DNA of 64,000 nucleotides from Pseudomonadota bacterium. Lineage in GTDB: Bacteria; Pseudomonadota; Gammaproteobacteria; Steroidobacterales; Steroidobacteraceae. The translations under genes and the position numbers were made by a program. Of this stretch, positions 16,677 through 25,472 are shown piece after piece. The first letter of the stretch is position 1; every line of letters begins with the position of its first letter. Location: assembly GCA_025356815.1 (NCBI GenBank), contig JANXQL010000156.1:37331-101330 (forward strand). The letters run 5' to 3'. The notes beneath the pieces are model-generated. The model had not been told where the DNA came from and ran no database searches. It saw only the letters and a program-made list of their open reading frames with translations.

Positions 16677-17845
16677 GCACCCTCGAGACGCCACCGCTCG
16701 CACTTTACGTGCACCTGCCCTGGTGCGTGCGCAAGTGCCCGTACTGCGACTTCAATTCCCACGTCCACAGGAGCGAGGAGCTCCCCGAGGCCGAATACGT
16801 CGCGGCGCTGCTCGCCGACCTCGAGTGCGAGCTGCCGACCATTGCAGGTCGTGTCGTGGAGACCGTGTTCTTCGGCGGCGGTACGCCCAGTCTGTTCGGG
16901 GAACGGAGCATTGCGGCGTTCCTGGACGGCGTCCGCTCGCGCGTCGCGTTCGCGCCCGAGGTCGAGATCACGCTCGAGGCCAACCCCGGTACGATCGAGC
17001 ACGGCCGCTTCGCCGGCTATCGCGACGCGGGCGTGAACCGCATCTCGCTCGGCGCCCAGAGCTTCGGTGACCGGCAGCTGCAGCTGCTGGGTCGCATCCA
17101 CGCCGCCGCGGACACCGGCCGGGCGATTGGCGAGCTGGGCGACGCCCGCCTCAGAAATTTCAATCTCGACCTGATGTACGCCCTGCCGGAGCAGGGAGTC
17201 GACGGCGCGCTTATCGACATCGAGGCAGCGCTTGCGTTCGCCCCGCCGCACCTGTCGCACTACCAGCTGACGCTGGAGCCGGGCACCGTTTACTACACCC
17301 GCCCGCCGGTGCTGCCGGACGAGGACCTTACCGAGGCGATCCAGGAGACCTGTCACGCCCGTCTCGCGGCGGCGGGCTACGATCGCTACGAGGTGTCGGC
17401 GTGGGCACGGCCGGGCGCGCAGTGTCGCCACAACCTGAATTACTGGCGCTACGGCGACTACCTCGGGATCGGCGCCGGTGCACACGGCAAGCTCACCGAC
17501 GTGCGGGCCGGCACGATCGTGCGCACCGAGAAACCCAAGCAGCCGCGCAGCTATCTTGCCGCCGTCGCCGCGAGCGGAGTTGTCGGCACGCGCACCAGCG
17601 TGCCGGTCGCGACGCGGCCGTTTGAGTTCATGCTCAACGCGCTGCGCCTGCTCGATGGCTTCACGACCGCGGAGTTCGAGGCCCGTACCGGCGCGCCGCT
17701 GGCGTCACAGCATCCCGCCCTGGAGACGGCGCTGGCCCGGGGCCTGCTGGCGCAAGCCGGGGTCCGCTGGGCGCCCACGGCGCTGGGCATGAGATTTCTC
17801 AACGACTTGCAGGGACTGTTCCTGCCGCCCGATCTGGCGCCCTGA
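16673..17845 (+). CDS. hemW: HemW-like radical SAM protein (haem chaperone)
   Basis: HemW is a radical SAM protein related to oxygen-independent coproporphyrinogen oxidase but acting as a haem chaperone. The cluster motif is CVRKCPYCDF (CxxxCxxC) in YVHLPWCVRKCPYCDFNSH, followed by FFGGGTPSLF, EANPGT, RISLGAQSF and NFNLDLMYALP, with HNLNYWRYGDYLGIGAGAHGK further on. Length 390 fits HemW rather than the longer HemN. The start is GTG. It follows rdgB as in many proteobacteria. Confidence 0.93.
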   Translation: MSTLETPPLALYVHLPWCVRKCPYCDFNSHVHRSEELPEAEYVAALLADLECELPTIAGRVVETVFFGGGTPSLFGERSIAAFLDGVRSRVAFAPEVEITLEANPGTIEHGRFAGYRDAGVNRISLGAQSFGDRQLQLLGRIHAAADTGRAIGELGDARLRNFNLDLMYALPEQGVDGALIDIEAALAFAPPHLSHYQLTLEPGTVYYTRPPVLPDEDLTEAIQETCHARLAAAGYDRYEVSAWARPGAQCRHNLNYWRYGDYLGIGAGAHGKLTDVRAGTIVRTEKPKQPRSYLAAVAASGVVGTRTSVPVATRPFEFMLNALRLLDGFTTAEFEARTGAPLASQHPALETALARGLLAQAGVRWAPTALGMRFLNDLQGLFLPPDLAP

Positions 17846-18361
17846 GCCGATCGACGGATGTCGCGGACGGGGCGTCCGGCAACGGCCATCCTGGGCTTGA
17901 CAACGCGCGGATTATGTCGTTTTCGGGGGCGGACGCCGCCGAACTTGTACACACGCGCGCGGGGGCGGTGCCAAATAGGTGGACTAACGCGCGATACCTG
18001 ACCCACCACCTCAAATGAGTGGGTCTAAAGCCATGAATATAAAGAATTAATGTGGGTGATTACTTTTTAACCAAAATGACATCTAGGCTATTTCCGCGCA
18101 ATTCCAATCACTGCGGCGGCACTTCATCCACATAGTTATCCACAGGAATTGTGGATAAATTGGGAGGTCTTCCAAATGAGTTCGTTACGACTCTAACTTG
18201 AGACTTCTGGATGTCTGTTGGCGCTAACTGACGGTGTGCAGGACAGTTTTTGACGTCCCGCAGTGGGATCCGACAGGCCCGGCCAGGACCACGCCTTGCG
18301 CCTGCTGATCTTCGACCCTATACTGCGCGGCCATTTCGTCGACCCACAGTGTGAGCGCCCC
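17846..18361. other. 516-nt AT-rich intergenic region with DnaA boxes
   Basis: This is the longest gene-free stretch of the window and far more AT-rich than its neighbours, especially about 18030-18090 (ATGAATATAAAGAATTAATG and GATTACTTTTTAACC). It also holds an inverted repeat, GACCCAC (18000-18006) with GTGGGTC (18019-18025), and two perfect DnaA boxes at 18136-18158. The ORF-track entries here are out-of-frame extensions into rpmE or antisense frames. It may hold the rpmE promoter or an origin-like element. Confidence 0.7.
18124..18158. promoter_or_regulatory. cluster of DnaA boxes: one near-match and two perfect boxes in inverted orientation
   Basis: Two 9-mers match the DnaA-box consensus TTATNCACA exactly: TTATCCACA at 18136-18144 and its reverse complement TGTGGATAA at 18150-18158, separated by GGAAT. 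A third, TCATCCACA (18124-18132), differs by one base and is a direct repeat of the first, 3 nt upstream. An AT-rich tract resembling an unwinding element lies 40-90 nt to the left. DnaA binding is expected from the established consensus; whether the site starts replication, titrates or reactivates DnaA, or regulates rpmE is open. Confidence 0.7.
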
Positions 18362-18583
18362 ATGAAGGCCGCAATTCATCCCGACTACAAAGCCATGACC
18401 GTGACTTGCAGCTGCGGGAACACGTTCGAGACTGGTTCCACGCTGGGTCACGACCTTCAGGTCGAAGTGTGCTCGGCCTGCCACCCGTTCTACACGGGCA
18501 AGCAGAAGATGGTCGACACGGGCGGCCGCGTCGACCGTTTCCGCAAGAAGTACGCGGCCTCCGCCGCCGCGCCGCGCCAGTAA
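18362..18583 (+). CDS. rpmE: 50S ribosomal protein L31, zinc-binding type
   Basis: L31 bridges the ribosomal subunits. From ATG 18362 the protein is [27 protein letters not shown], then [31 protein letters not shown], 73 residues. The cysteines (CSC and CSAC) make it the C+ form that binds zinc and acts as a zinc store; such genes usually have a Zur-controlled C- paralogue elsewhere. The upstream ORF extension is not L31-like. It is monocistronic, followed by hairpins. Confidence 0.96.
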   Translation: MKAAIHPDYKAMTVTCSCGNTFETGSTLGHDLQVEVCSACHPFYTGKQKMVDTGGRVDRFRKKYAASAAAPRQ

Positions 18584-18596
18584 GCGGCCGCCTCGT

Positions 18597-18614
18597 GTCC
18601 CGCTTCGGCGGGAC
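18597..18614 (+). terminator. UUCG-capped hairpin downstream of rpmE
   Basis: GTCCCGC-TTCG-GCGGGAC forms a 7-bp stem with a stable UUCG tetraloop, 13 nt after the rpmE stop. No T-tract follows, so it may protect the mRNA 3' end rather than terminate alone. Confidence 0.5.
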
Positions 18615-18620
18615 AACTGC

Positions 18621-18656
18621 CAAACGCCCGGCTACGCCGGGCGTTTGCATTTCCGG
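18621..18656 (+). terminator. 12-bp hairpin, rho-independent terminator of rpmE
   Basis: CAAACGCCCGGC-TAC-GCCGGGCGTTTG is a perfect 12-bp stem with a 3-nt loop (18621-18647), followed by CATTTCC. The stem ends in A-T pairs, so it could work in either direction. It lies 6 nt after the UUCG hairpin, forming a tandem arrangement. Confidence 0.75.
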
Positions 18657-18753
18657 GCCCCGATTTTCCGTCCCGCTGACGCCGGCGTGCGCCCTGCTGC
18701 CTTGATTATTGCGCTGCAGCGTGACAGTCTGCCCGCACCGATGGGGCGCTCCG

Positions 18754-20049
18754 ATGACGACAAGAAAGTTCACGCTGACTGAAGTTTCGACCGGCAAGAC
18801 CAGCTCGCTGGATGCCCTGTCTCCTAGCGTCGGATCTGATGTCCTGAACATCGCACCGCTGGCGAAGGACCACGGGGTCTACACCTTCGACCCGGGCTTC
18901 ATGGCGACCGCCGCATGCGAGTCGAAGATCACCTACATCGATGGCGACCAGGGTGTGCTGCTGTACCGCGGCTACCCGGTCGAGCAGCTCGCGGCCAAGA
19001 GTTCGTTCCTCGAAGTCTCCTACCTGCTGATCTACGGCGAACTGCCGGCGCCGGCCCAGCTCGACGAGTTCCGGCGCAACATCACGCGCCACACGATGCT
19101 CAACGAGTCGCTGCTGCGCTTCTACAATGGCTTTCACTACGACGCGCACCCGATGGCGCAGGTATCGGCTGTGGTCGCCTCGATGGCCGGTTTCTACCAC
19201 GAGTCGCTGGACATCCACAATCCGCGCCACCGCGAGATCTTCGCGCACCGCATCATCGCGAAGATGCCGACGATCTCGGCCGCTGCCTACAAGCACATGC
19301 TCGGGCAGCCGTTCGTCTACCCGCAGAATGACCTCGACTACTGCGCGAACCTGCTGAACATGTTCTTCGCCGTGCCCTGCGAGCACTACCAGGTCGACCC
19401 GGTCGCGGCGAAGGCGCTGGATCTGCTGCTGATCCTGCACGCCGATCACGAGCAGAACGCGAGCACCTCGACCGTGCGCCTCGCCGGCAGTACCGGCACC
19501 AATCCCTACGCCGCCATGGCATCGGGCATCGCGGCGCTGTGGGGCCCCTCGCACGGCGGCGCGAACGAGGCCGTGCTGCAGATGCTGGAGGAGATCGGCA
19601 CCGCCGATGCGATCCCGAAGTTCCTCGCCAAGGTGAAGGACAAGAACGAGACGACCAAGCTGATGGGCTTCGGTCACCGTGTCTACAAGAACTTCGACCC
19701 ACGCGCCAAGATCATTCGAGAGACCTGCCACCAGGTGCTTGCGAACCTCGGCCGTGTCGACAACCCGCTGTTCGAGCTCGCGCTCAAGCTCGAGCACATT
19801 GCGCTGAACGACGAGTACTTCGTCTCGCGCAAGCTCTACCCGAACGTCGACTTCTACTCTGGCATCATCTACAGCGCGCTCGGCATCCCGCGCTCGATGT
19901 TCACGGTCATGTTCGCGATCGCTCGGACCGCCGGCTGGGTCGCGCACTGGCAGGAGATGATCTCAGATCCCGCGATGAAGATCGGTCGACCGCGCCAGCT
20001 CTACACCGGCCCGACCGCGCGCGACTACGTCGACATCGAGGCCCGCTGA
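18754..20049 (+). CDS. gltA: citrate synthase (type II, hexameric)
   Basis: Citrate synthase condenses oxaloacetate and acetyl-CoA to enter the TCA cycle. Active-site regions are clear: [24 protein letters not shown] (catalytic His), [17 protein letters not shown] (second His) and the late [10 protein letters not shown] choose ATG 18754 ([11 protein letters not shown]), giving 431 residues, the length of NADH-sensitive type II enzymes; the ORF-track start at 18709 adds a Cys/Arg leader unlike the family. It is apparently monocistronic after the rpmE terminator. mdh, which makes its substrate, is at the far end of the window. Confidence 0.97.
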   Translation: MTTRKFTLTEVSTGKTSSLDALSPSVGSDVLNIAPLAKDHGVYTFDPGFMATAACESKITYIDGDQGVLLYRGYPVEQLAAKSSFLEVSYLLIYGELPAPAQLDEFRRNITRHTMLNESLLRFYNGFHYDAHPMAQVSAVVASMAGFYHESLDIHNPRHREIFAHRIIAKMPTISAAAYKHMLGQPFVYPQNDLDYCANLLNMFFAVPCEHYQVDPVAAKALDLLLILHADHEQNASTSTVRLAGSTGTNPYAAMASGIAALWGPSHGGANEAVLQMLEEIGTADAIPKFLAKVKDKNETTKLMGFGHRVYKNFDPRAKIIRETCHQVLANLGRVDNPLFELALKLEHIALNDEYFVSRKLYPNVDFYSGIIYSALGIPRSMFTVMFAIARTAGWVAHWQEMISDPAMKIGRPRQLYTGPTARDYVDIEAR

Positions 20050-20105
20050 AAGGCGGGCAGCGCCGGCGCCGGTAGGCGCCCGCCGCCGACCACAGGTCTG
20101 CGCCC

Positions 20106-20987
20106 GTGCGTACCGGCAACATCAGGGCGATCGCCATCATGCTGATCGCGGTTGGCTTCTTCTCAGCGATGGACGCAGGTCTCAAGCACCTGTCGACCGG
20201 CTATCCCGCGATGCAGATCGCGGCACTGCGATCGGCCGCTTCCATCCCGTTCTTGCTCGCCTCGATCGCCTGGGCGCGCGCCTGGGGACGGCTGCGCATT
20301 GCCAATCCCTGGCTGTACGTCGGCCGCGCGGCGATCGGCGTGCTGATGCTGGTGAGCTTCATCTACTCGGTGTCGGTGCAGGCGCTGACCGACTCCTACG
20401 CGATCTTCATGAGCGCGCCACTGATGGTCGCGATCGTTTCGCGACTCGTGCTCGGCGAGCGGATCCCGGTGCGTCGCTGGATCGCGATCGTCGTCGGCCT
20501 GCTCGGCGTCGTCATCGCATTGAAGCCCAGCGCGGCGCACATGATCTCGCTCGGCGGGCTCGCCGCGTTCGTCAGTGCCGTCTGCTACGCGGTGGGCGTG
20601 CTTGCGATCCGCATGATGAGCCGCACCGATTCCGAACACGCGCTGGTGCTGTGGTACATGGTGATCGTCTGTATCGCAAGTCTAGCGCTCGCGGCCCCGG
20701 ACTGGCAGCCCGTGGCCAGCTCGCAGTGGCCGTGGGTCGCGTTCATAGGCCTGACCGGCGCGGTCGGCCAGTACCTGCTGACGATCGCGTTCCGGCTGGC
20801 CCCCGCCTCCAAGGTCGCGCCGTTCGAGTACACCGCGCTGTTGTGGGGGCTGTTGCTCGACTTCTTCGTGTTCTCGATCAGCCCGCTGCCGCGGGTATTG
20901 ATCGGCGGCACGATCGTCATCGTCGGTGGCCTGTTTCTCATTTGGGACGAGCACCGTGCCCAGCCGGTGGTCAGCCCGGCCGGCTGA
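20106..20987 (+). CDS. EamA/DMT superfamily transporter
   Basis: A 293-residue inner-membrane protein with about ten hydrophobic helices in two EamA repeats. The first repeat shows FFSAMDAGLKHLS, IAALRSAASIPFLL and APLMVAIVSRLVLGERIPVRRWIAIVVGLLGVVIALKP; the second ends with APFEYTALLWGLLLDFFVF and GGTIVIVGGLFLIWDE. Such proteins export metabolites or amino acids; the substrate cannot be read from the sequence. The start is GTG. The 56-nt gap after gltA leaves open whether it is co-transcribed. Confidence 0.92.
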   Translation: MRTGNIRAIAIMLIAVGFFSAMDAGLKHLSTGYPAMQIAALRSAASIPFLLASIAWARAWGRLRIANPWLYVGRAAIGVLMLVSFIYSVSVQALTDSYAIFMSAPLMVAIVSRLVLGERIPVRRWIAIVVGLLGVVIALKPSAAHMISLGGLAAFVSAVCYAVGVLAIRMMSRTDSEHALVLWYMVIVCIASLALAAPDWQPVASSQWPWVAFIGLTGAVGQYLLTIAFRLAPASKVAPFEYTALLWGLLLDFFVFSISPLPRVLIGGTIVIVGGLFLIWDEHRAQPVVSPAG

Positions 20988-21068
20988 CGGGTACCCGCCT
21001 CGCGCCCGGCGCGCTACGATTACAGATGGCGGCGCTTCATGGTCCGCCTGACGCTCAAGGAGAACGCG

Positions 21069-21854
21069 ATGCAGCCAACCGAGGCCGCGGCCACGACTGA
21101 CACGACGCTGGTCCGGCGGGAGCGCGACGGCGCCATCGCGCGCCTCACGCTCAACCAGCCCGCCAAATACAACCCGCTGTCAGCCGCGACGATCGAGGCG
21201 CTGATCGAGGCGCTCGAGGCGCTGGCAAACGACGCCGAGGTGCGGGTGATCGTGCTCGCGGCCGAGGGCAAGGCGTTCTCCGCCGGCCACGACCTCGGCG
21301 AGATGGGCGGGGACTGCCAGCTCGACGGATTCCGTACGCTGTTTGCACGCTGTAGCGAACTGATGATGGCGGTGCAGCGTCAGCCGCAGCCGGTGATTGC
21401 ACGGGTGCAGGGTGTCGCGACCGCAGCCGGCTGCCAGCTGGTGGCAATGTGCGACCTCGCGATCGCCAGCGACAACGCGCGCTTCGCGGTGTCCGGGATC
21501 AACCTCGGACTCTTCTGCGCAACGCCGTCGGTGCCGCTGTCGCGCAACATGCACCGCAAGCAGGCGATGGAGATGCTGCTGACCGGGGAGTTCATCGACG
21601 CGGCGACCGCGCGTGAGCGCGGCCTCGTCAACCGGGTCGTGCCGCTCGCAGAGCTCGACGCCGAGGTGGGGCGGCTGTGCGCATCGATCGAGTCGAAGTC
21701 GCCGGCCGCAGTCGCATCTGGCAAGCAGCTGTACTACCGGCAGCTCGAAATGGGCGTCGAGGACGCCTATGCGCTTGCCGCCGAGGCGATGGCCTGCAAC
21801 GCGATCCAGCCCGACGCCCGTCACGGCATCGCGAAATTCACCAAGCGCGGCTGA
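21069..21854 (+). CDS. enoyl-CoA hydratase/isomerase family protein (ECHDC3-like)
   Basis: A crotonase-fold enzyme acting on acyl-CoA thioesters. Seen: LTLNQPAKYNPLS, the oxyanion-hole segment AEGKAFSAGHDLGEM, VQGVATAAGCQLVAMCDLAIAS, and FCATPSVPLSRNMHRKQAMEMLLTGEFIDAATARERGLVNRVVP. The last segments recall the ECHDC3 subgroup, whose catalytic role is unclear, so strict enoyl-CoA hydratase activity should not be assumed. ATG 21069 has AAGGAG 6 nt upstream. It has 261 residues. The 3' end overlaps the convergent gene by 17 nt. Confidence 0.88.
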   Translation: MQPTEAAATTDTTLVRRERDGAIARLTLNQPAKYNPLSAATIEALIEALEALANDAEVRVIVLAAEGKAFSAGHDLGEMGGDCQLDGFRTLFARCSELMMAVQRQPQPVIARVQGVATAAGCQLVAMCDLAIASDNARFAVSGINLGLFCATPSVPLSRNMHRKQAMEMLLTGEFIDAATARERGLVNRVVPLAELDAEVGRLCASIESKSPAAVASGKQLYYRQLEMGVEDAYALAAEAMACNAIQPDARHGIAKFTKRG

Positions 21855-22473
21855 CCGGTGCCGGGTCGGCGCCGACCAGTCCGCGCACTTCCTGCAGCGC
21901 CGCACGGCGCATCGGCTTGCCGTCGCTCGGCGACAGCGGTGACTGGCGGATGCCGTCCTTGGGGAACACCGTCGCCTCGATCGCGAGGTCGTAGACGCTG
22001 AACTGCACCACCGGCAGCGCCAGCACGCGCTCGGCGTTCATGCGCACCCGGTGTTCGGCGATGCGGTACTGGATTCGGTCCTCGAGCAGCGTCAGGCTCA
22101 CCGCCTCCGGCGAATCGGAGAACACGTGCAGGCTGATCTCCTGGTGCGGCGTAGCGGTGCCGGCCAGCACCGGGCCTACCAGCCGCGGCTCGAACGCCGC
22201 GAGCATTTCCATCGCATCGAGCGCCACGCGCCGCTGTGCGGCCAGCGTTTCGGCGTGTGTGTCGGCCGCGAAAAGTCGCTGGTACTCGGCCAGCGCGGCG
22301 TCGATCTCGGCGTTCTTGGGCAGGACCGCGTGCTCGGACGCGCCGAGCCGTTCGGCGGCCTTGCGCTTGGCGAAGCCGTAGTCGTCTACGCCGTGCTCGA
22401 ACATCAGCCGCGCCGCCTCCTGGGCGAGCGCGCGGCGCAGGTCGTCACCGCGAATGCTGCGCAGCCGGGTCAT
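21838..22473 (-). CDS. conserved hypothetical protein, 211 residues
   Basis: I recognise no named domain. The N-terminal half is helical and charged (SIRGDDLRRALAQEAARLMFEHGVDDYGFAKRKAAERLGAS, ALPKNAEIDAALAEYQRLF). The C-terminal half looks like mixed strands (EISLHVFSDSPEAVSLTLLEDRIQYRIAEHRVRM, VVQFSVYDLAIEATVFP) and ends in DGKPMRRAALQEVRGL. Composition and codon use look like a normal chromosomal gene. It lies between mrcA and the enoyl-CoA hydratase gene and converges with the latter with a 17-nt overlap. The strand pattern could suit a nucleotidyltransferase-like fold, but this is speculation. Confidence 0.8.
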   Translation of the reverse strand: MTRLRSIRGDDLRRALAQEAARLMFEHGVDDYGFAKRKAAERLGASEHAVLPKNAEIDAALAEYQRLFAADTHAETLAAQRRVALDAMEMLAAFEPRLVGPVLAGTATPHQEISLHVFSDSPEAVSLTLLEDRIQYRIAEHRVRMNAERVLALPVVQFSVYDLAIEATVFPKDGIRQSPLSPSDGKPMRRAALQEVRGLVGADPAPVSRAW

Positions 22474-22548
22474 GTCACACGCTCCAGCGGCCGAGGCGAA
22501 ATGACTCTAGCACAGCATTCCGTTGCCGCGACCGGCGTCTGCAGGCCT

Positions 22549-25086
22549 TCAGAAGATGGGCTCCTCCGGGCCGCCGCCGGGCTTGCCGGCCGCGACTCCC
22601 GAGCCGTCGCCCGCGACCGCGCCACTCCCCGGCAGCTTGCCGGCGAGGAACAGCTCGAACACGCCGTCTGGATCATTGCCGCGCGCGATCTCGCCGGTGG
22701 CGGGCGCAATGCGCGCGCTGACGATGCCTTCCGGCTGCGGCAGCCGGTGTTCGGGCCGACCCGCGAGGGCCTCGCCCATGAAGTAGATCCACATCGGCAG
22801 TGCCGTGTGGCCGCCTTCCTCGCCGGCACCGAGGGAGCGCTCCTGGTCGAAGCCGACCCACGCAGTGGCGACGATGTCGGCGTTGAATCCCGAAAACCAG
22901 GTGTCACGGTGTTCATTGGTCGTGCCGGTCTTGCCGGCGATGTCGTCACGCTTGAGCGCGAGTGCGCGGCGTGCCGTGCCGCGCCGGATCACATCGCGCA
23001 TCATGTCGGTCATCAGGTAGGCGTTCGCGGCCGATATCACGCGCGGCGCGGGCTTGGACGGCGGCCGCGGCCCGTTGCCGGCGAGGGTGACGGCGGCTGG
23101 CATGGCGATCGGCCCGGTCATAGTTGCGTTGGCGTCGGTGTCGGCGGGCGCCGGCGTCGGTGGTGCCGCCGGATCCGGCGACAGCGGCGGTTCGATCGCG
23201 ACGCTGCACTCGAGGCACGCCACGGCCGGGTTCGCGGCCATCAGCACCCGCCCGTCGCCGTCCTCGACCCGCTCGATCAGATAGGGCGTGACGCGAAAGC
23301 CGCTGTTGGCGAATACCGCGTAGCCACTCGCCATCTGCAGCGGCGTCAGCTGCGCGGTGCCCAGTGCCATCGTCAGGTTGTGCGGCAGCTCCGCGGGCAC
23401 GAAGCCGAAGCGGCTGGCATAGTCGATCGCGTAGTCGACGCCCAGCGCGCGCAGCAGCCGTAGCGAGACGAGGTTGCGCGAGGCCGCGAGCGCGATGCGC
23501 AGGCGCGTGGGCCCATAGAAGTGGCGGGCGTCGTTTTCCGGGCGCCACAGGCTCTCCAGTCCCGAGCCCTCCATCACGATCGGCGCGTCGAGGATCATCG
23601 TCGCGGGCGTGTAGCCGCGCTCCAGCGCCGCCGAGTAGATGAACGGCTTGAAGCTCGAGCCCGGCTGGCGCCGCGCCTGCACCACCCGGTTGAACTTGCT
23701 GGCATAGAAGTCGAAGCCGCCGACCAGCGAGGAGATCGCGCCGTCCTGCGGGTCGAGCGAGACGAACGCGCCCTGCACCTGCGGGATCTGTGCGAGCAGC
23801 GCCATGCCGCCGGGCGCGGGCAGCAGGTAGACGACATCGCCGGCGTTGACGACGTCGGCGGCCTGCTTGCCGACGCCGCCCCTGCGCGCCCAGGCAAGGC
23901 CGGTCTCCCAGGGCAGCGTGAAACTGCGGCCGTCCTTGCCCAGCGCGGTGGCCGTCTTGCCGATCGTCGTGACGATGATCGCCGGCACCAGCCCGCCGAC
24001 GACGGGGAAGTTGTCGAGCATCTGCACCGCCTCGCGCGAGTCGCGCGGCAGCCGCGCGGCGTGCCCGGGCGCGCCGCGCCAGCCGTGACGGCGGTCGTAC
24101 TCGAGCAGCGCCGCGCGCAGCGACCAGTCGGCGGACCGCTGCAGGCGGCTGTCGACGGTGGTGACGACTTTGTAGCCGGCGCTGTACAGGTTCTCGCCGT
24201 ACGTCGGGAGGAGCTGTTCGCGCACCATCTCGGCGACATAGGGCGCGTCCACCTCGACCTGCGGGCCGTGCTCGGTGGTCTCGATTGGCGCCCGATTGGC
24301 GGTGTCGAAGTCCGCCCGGCGGATGTAACCCTTGTCGAGCATGCGCCTGAGCACGTAGCTGCGGCGCGCGCGCGCGCGGTCCGGGTTCGAGATCGGGTTC
24401 AGCGTCGAGGGGGCCTTGGGCAGCGCGGCGATCGTCGCGATCTCGGCGAGCGAGAGCTCGCGCAACTGCTTGCCGTAGTAAACCTCTGCCGCCGCGCCCA
24501 CGCCATAGGCGCGCTGGCCGAGGAAGATCTTGTTCAGGTACAGCGTCAGGATCTCGCGCTTGGTGAACTCGTGCTCGATCCGCAGGGCCAGGAAGATCTC
24601 GCGCAGCTTGCGACGCAGCTGCTTCTCGGGGCCGAGGAACATGTTGCGGGCGAGCTGCATGGTGATCGTACTGCCGCCCTGGCGCGCCTCGTGAGTCGCG
24701 GCCGTGACCAGCACCGCGCGCAACAGGCCCGGCGTGTCGATGCCGCCGTGCGAGAAGAAGCGGTCGTCCTCGGCGGCGATAAAGGCATCGACCACCGGCT
24801 GCGGGATGTCCTCGAAGCGCACCGGAATCCGCCGCTGCTCGCCAATCTGCGCCAGCAGCCGGCCGTCGCGGGAATAGACCCGCAGCGGGACCTGCAGGCG
24901 GATGTCGCGCAGCTGGGCGACCTCCGGCAGGCCGGGCGCCAGGTAATAGTAGATCGCCAGCCCCGCGAGGCCGATGGCCCCGGCCACGCCCACGACGAGT
25001 GTGAGTAGCAGGGAGAGCATCCGGATGTGAACCGGCTTCACAGGAATCGGCGCCAAGTATTTGCCTCGTGTGGATCGATTCTGCAT
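22549..25086 (-). CDS. mrcA: penicillin-binding protein 1A (bifunctional transglycosylase/transpeptidase)
   Basis: PBP1a polymerises and cross-links peptidoglycan in the periplasm. Order: short cytoplasmic tail, one TM helix (about 23-50, MLSLLLTLVVGVAGAIGLAGLAIYYYLAPGL), GT51 transglycosylase (catalytic region AAEDDRFFSHGGIDTPG, then RQGGSTITMQLARNMFLG and LTLYLNKIFLGQRAYGVGAAAEVYYGK), an OB-like insert, then the transpeptidase with GSSFKPF (catalytic Ser), SRN and KTGTT. The 845 residues match E. coli PBP1a (850). A Pro/Ala/Asp-rich insertion (AAPPTPAPADTDANATMTG) sits in the C-terminal domain. It is divergent from pilM, a common gammaproteobacterial arrangement. Confidence 0.97.
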   Translation of the reverse strand: MQNRSTRGKYLAPIPVKPVHIRMLSLLLTLVVGVAGAIGLAGLAIYYYLAPGLPEVAQLRDIRLQVPLRVYSRDGRLLAQIGEQRRIPVRFEDIPQPVVDAFIAAEDDRFFSHGGIDTPGLLRAVLVTAATHEARQGGSTITMQLARNMFLGPEKQLRRKLREIFLALRIEHEFTKREILTLYLNKIFLGQRAYGVGAAAEVYYGKQLRELSLAEIATIAALPKAPSTLNPISNPDRARARRSYVLRRMLDKGYIRRADFDTANRAPIETTEHGPQVEVDAPYVAEMVREQLLPTYGENLYSAGYKVVTTVDSRLQRSADWSLRAALLEYDRRHGWRGAPGHAARLPRDSREAVQMLDNFPVVGGLVPAIIVTTIGKTATALGKDGRSFTLPWETGLAWARRGGVGKQAADVVNAGDVVYLLPAPGGMALLAQIPQVQGAFVSLDPQDGAISSLVGGFDFYASKFNRVVQARRQPGSSFKPFIYSAALERGYTPATMILDAPIVMEGSGLESLWRPENDARHFYGPTRLRIALAASRNLVSLRLLRALGVDYAIDYASRFGFVPAELPHNLTMALGTAQLTPLQMASGYAVFANSGFRVTPYLIERVEDGDGRVLMAANPAVACLECSVAIEPPLSPDPAAPPTPAPADTDANATMTGPIAMPAAVTLAGNGPRPPSKPAPRVISAANAYLMTDMMRDVIRRGTARRALALKRDDIAGKTGTTNEHRDTWFSGFNADIVATAWVGFDQERSLGAGEEGGHTALPMWIYFMGEALAGRPEHRLPQPEGIVSARIAPATGEIARGNDPDGVFELFLAGKLPGSGAVAGDGSGVAAGKPGGGPEEPIF

Positions 25087-25400
25087 AGTAGCCGCGGCTT
25101 GATGGCAAACCCACTGAAAGGTGGCGACGCAAAGCTTCCGGTCTGACGGTCAAGGCGACATTGCAGGTCGTTCCGGCCCATGACAGCGGGGCTGCCGGTG
25201 TGGAGACGAGGCGGCGATGGTCCCCGAGGGGACGCGCCCCATCGACCAGCCACCGTACTCCTGCCCGCGAACCGGGCAGGGCGCCGCCGTCGTGCGAGGG
25301 GCCAATGGGCCAACCTGAGAACTGCGTCTCGGCGCAACTCCCGATGGAGTGGGAGTCTTCCTAAGCAATAACCCGCACGTTCCATTTAACAGTTTGTTGC

Positions 25401-25406
25401 TATACA
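25401..25406 (+). promoter_or_regulatory. probable -10 hexamer (TATACA) of the pilMNOPQ operon
   Basis: TATACA follows GTTTGTTGC in the AT-rich stretch before pilM. A weak -35 (GTTCCA) lies 16 nt upstream. It predicts a 5' leader of about 60 nt that includes the hairpin at 25436-25459. I do not see a convincing sigma-54 -24/-12 pair. Confidence 0.45.
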
Positions 25407-25435
25407 GTTGGCTTGGAATCCTAATGCGGATCGGC

Positions 25436-25459
25436 TGCAAGACGACTTAACGTCTTGCA
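25436..25459 (+). promoter_or_regulatory. perfect inverted repeat TGCAAGACG-ACTTAA-CGTCTTGCA before pilM
   Basis: The arms are 9 nt with a 6-nt loop. It ends 3 nt before the AAAGGG ribosome-binding site of pilM, so a hairpin in the leader RNA could affect translation; as DNA it could be a regulator site. No T-run follows, so termination is unlikely. Confidence 0.55.
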
Positions 25460-25472
25460 CAGAAAGGGATTT

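Larger units (their letters stand above)
25087..25472. other. 386-nt mrcA-pilM divergent intergenic region
   Basis: No gene is supported here; the crossing ORFs are short and lack ribosome-binding sites. The pilM-proximal 120 nt are relatively AT-rich and hold a good -10 hexamer and a perfect hairpin. The mrcA-proximal part (AAAGGTGGCGACGCAAAGC) shows no clear promoter by eye. Confidence 0.6.

Noticed and set aside
22946-25153. 735-residue minus-strand ORF in another frame of mrcA
   Set aside because: Overlaps PBP1a in a shifted frame and is Arg/Pro-rich, whereas the mrcA frame shows all catalytic motifs.
25401-25440. Sigma-54 promoter before pilM
   Set aside because: TTGGC is present but no GC at the right -12 spacing follows; the TATACA hexamer is a better candidate for a sigma-70-type promoter.
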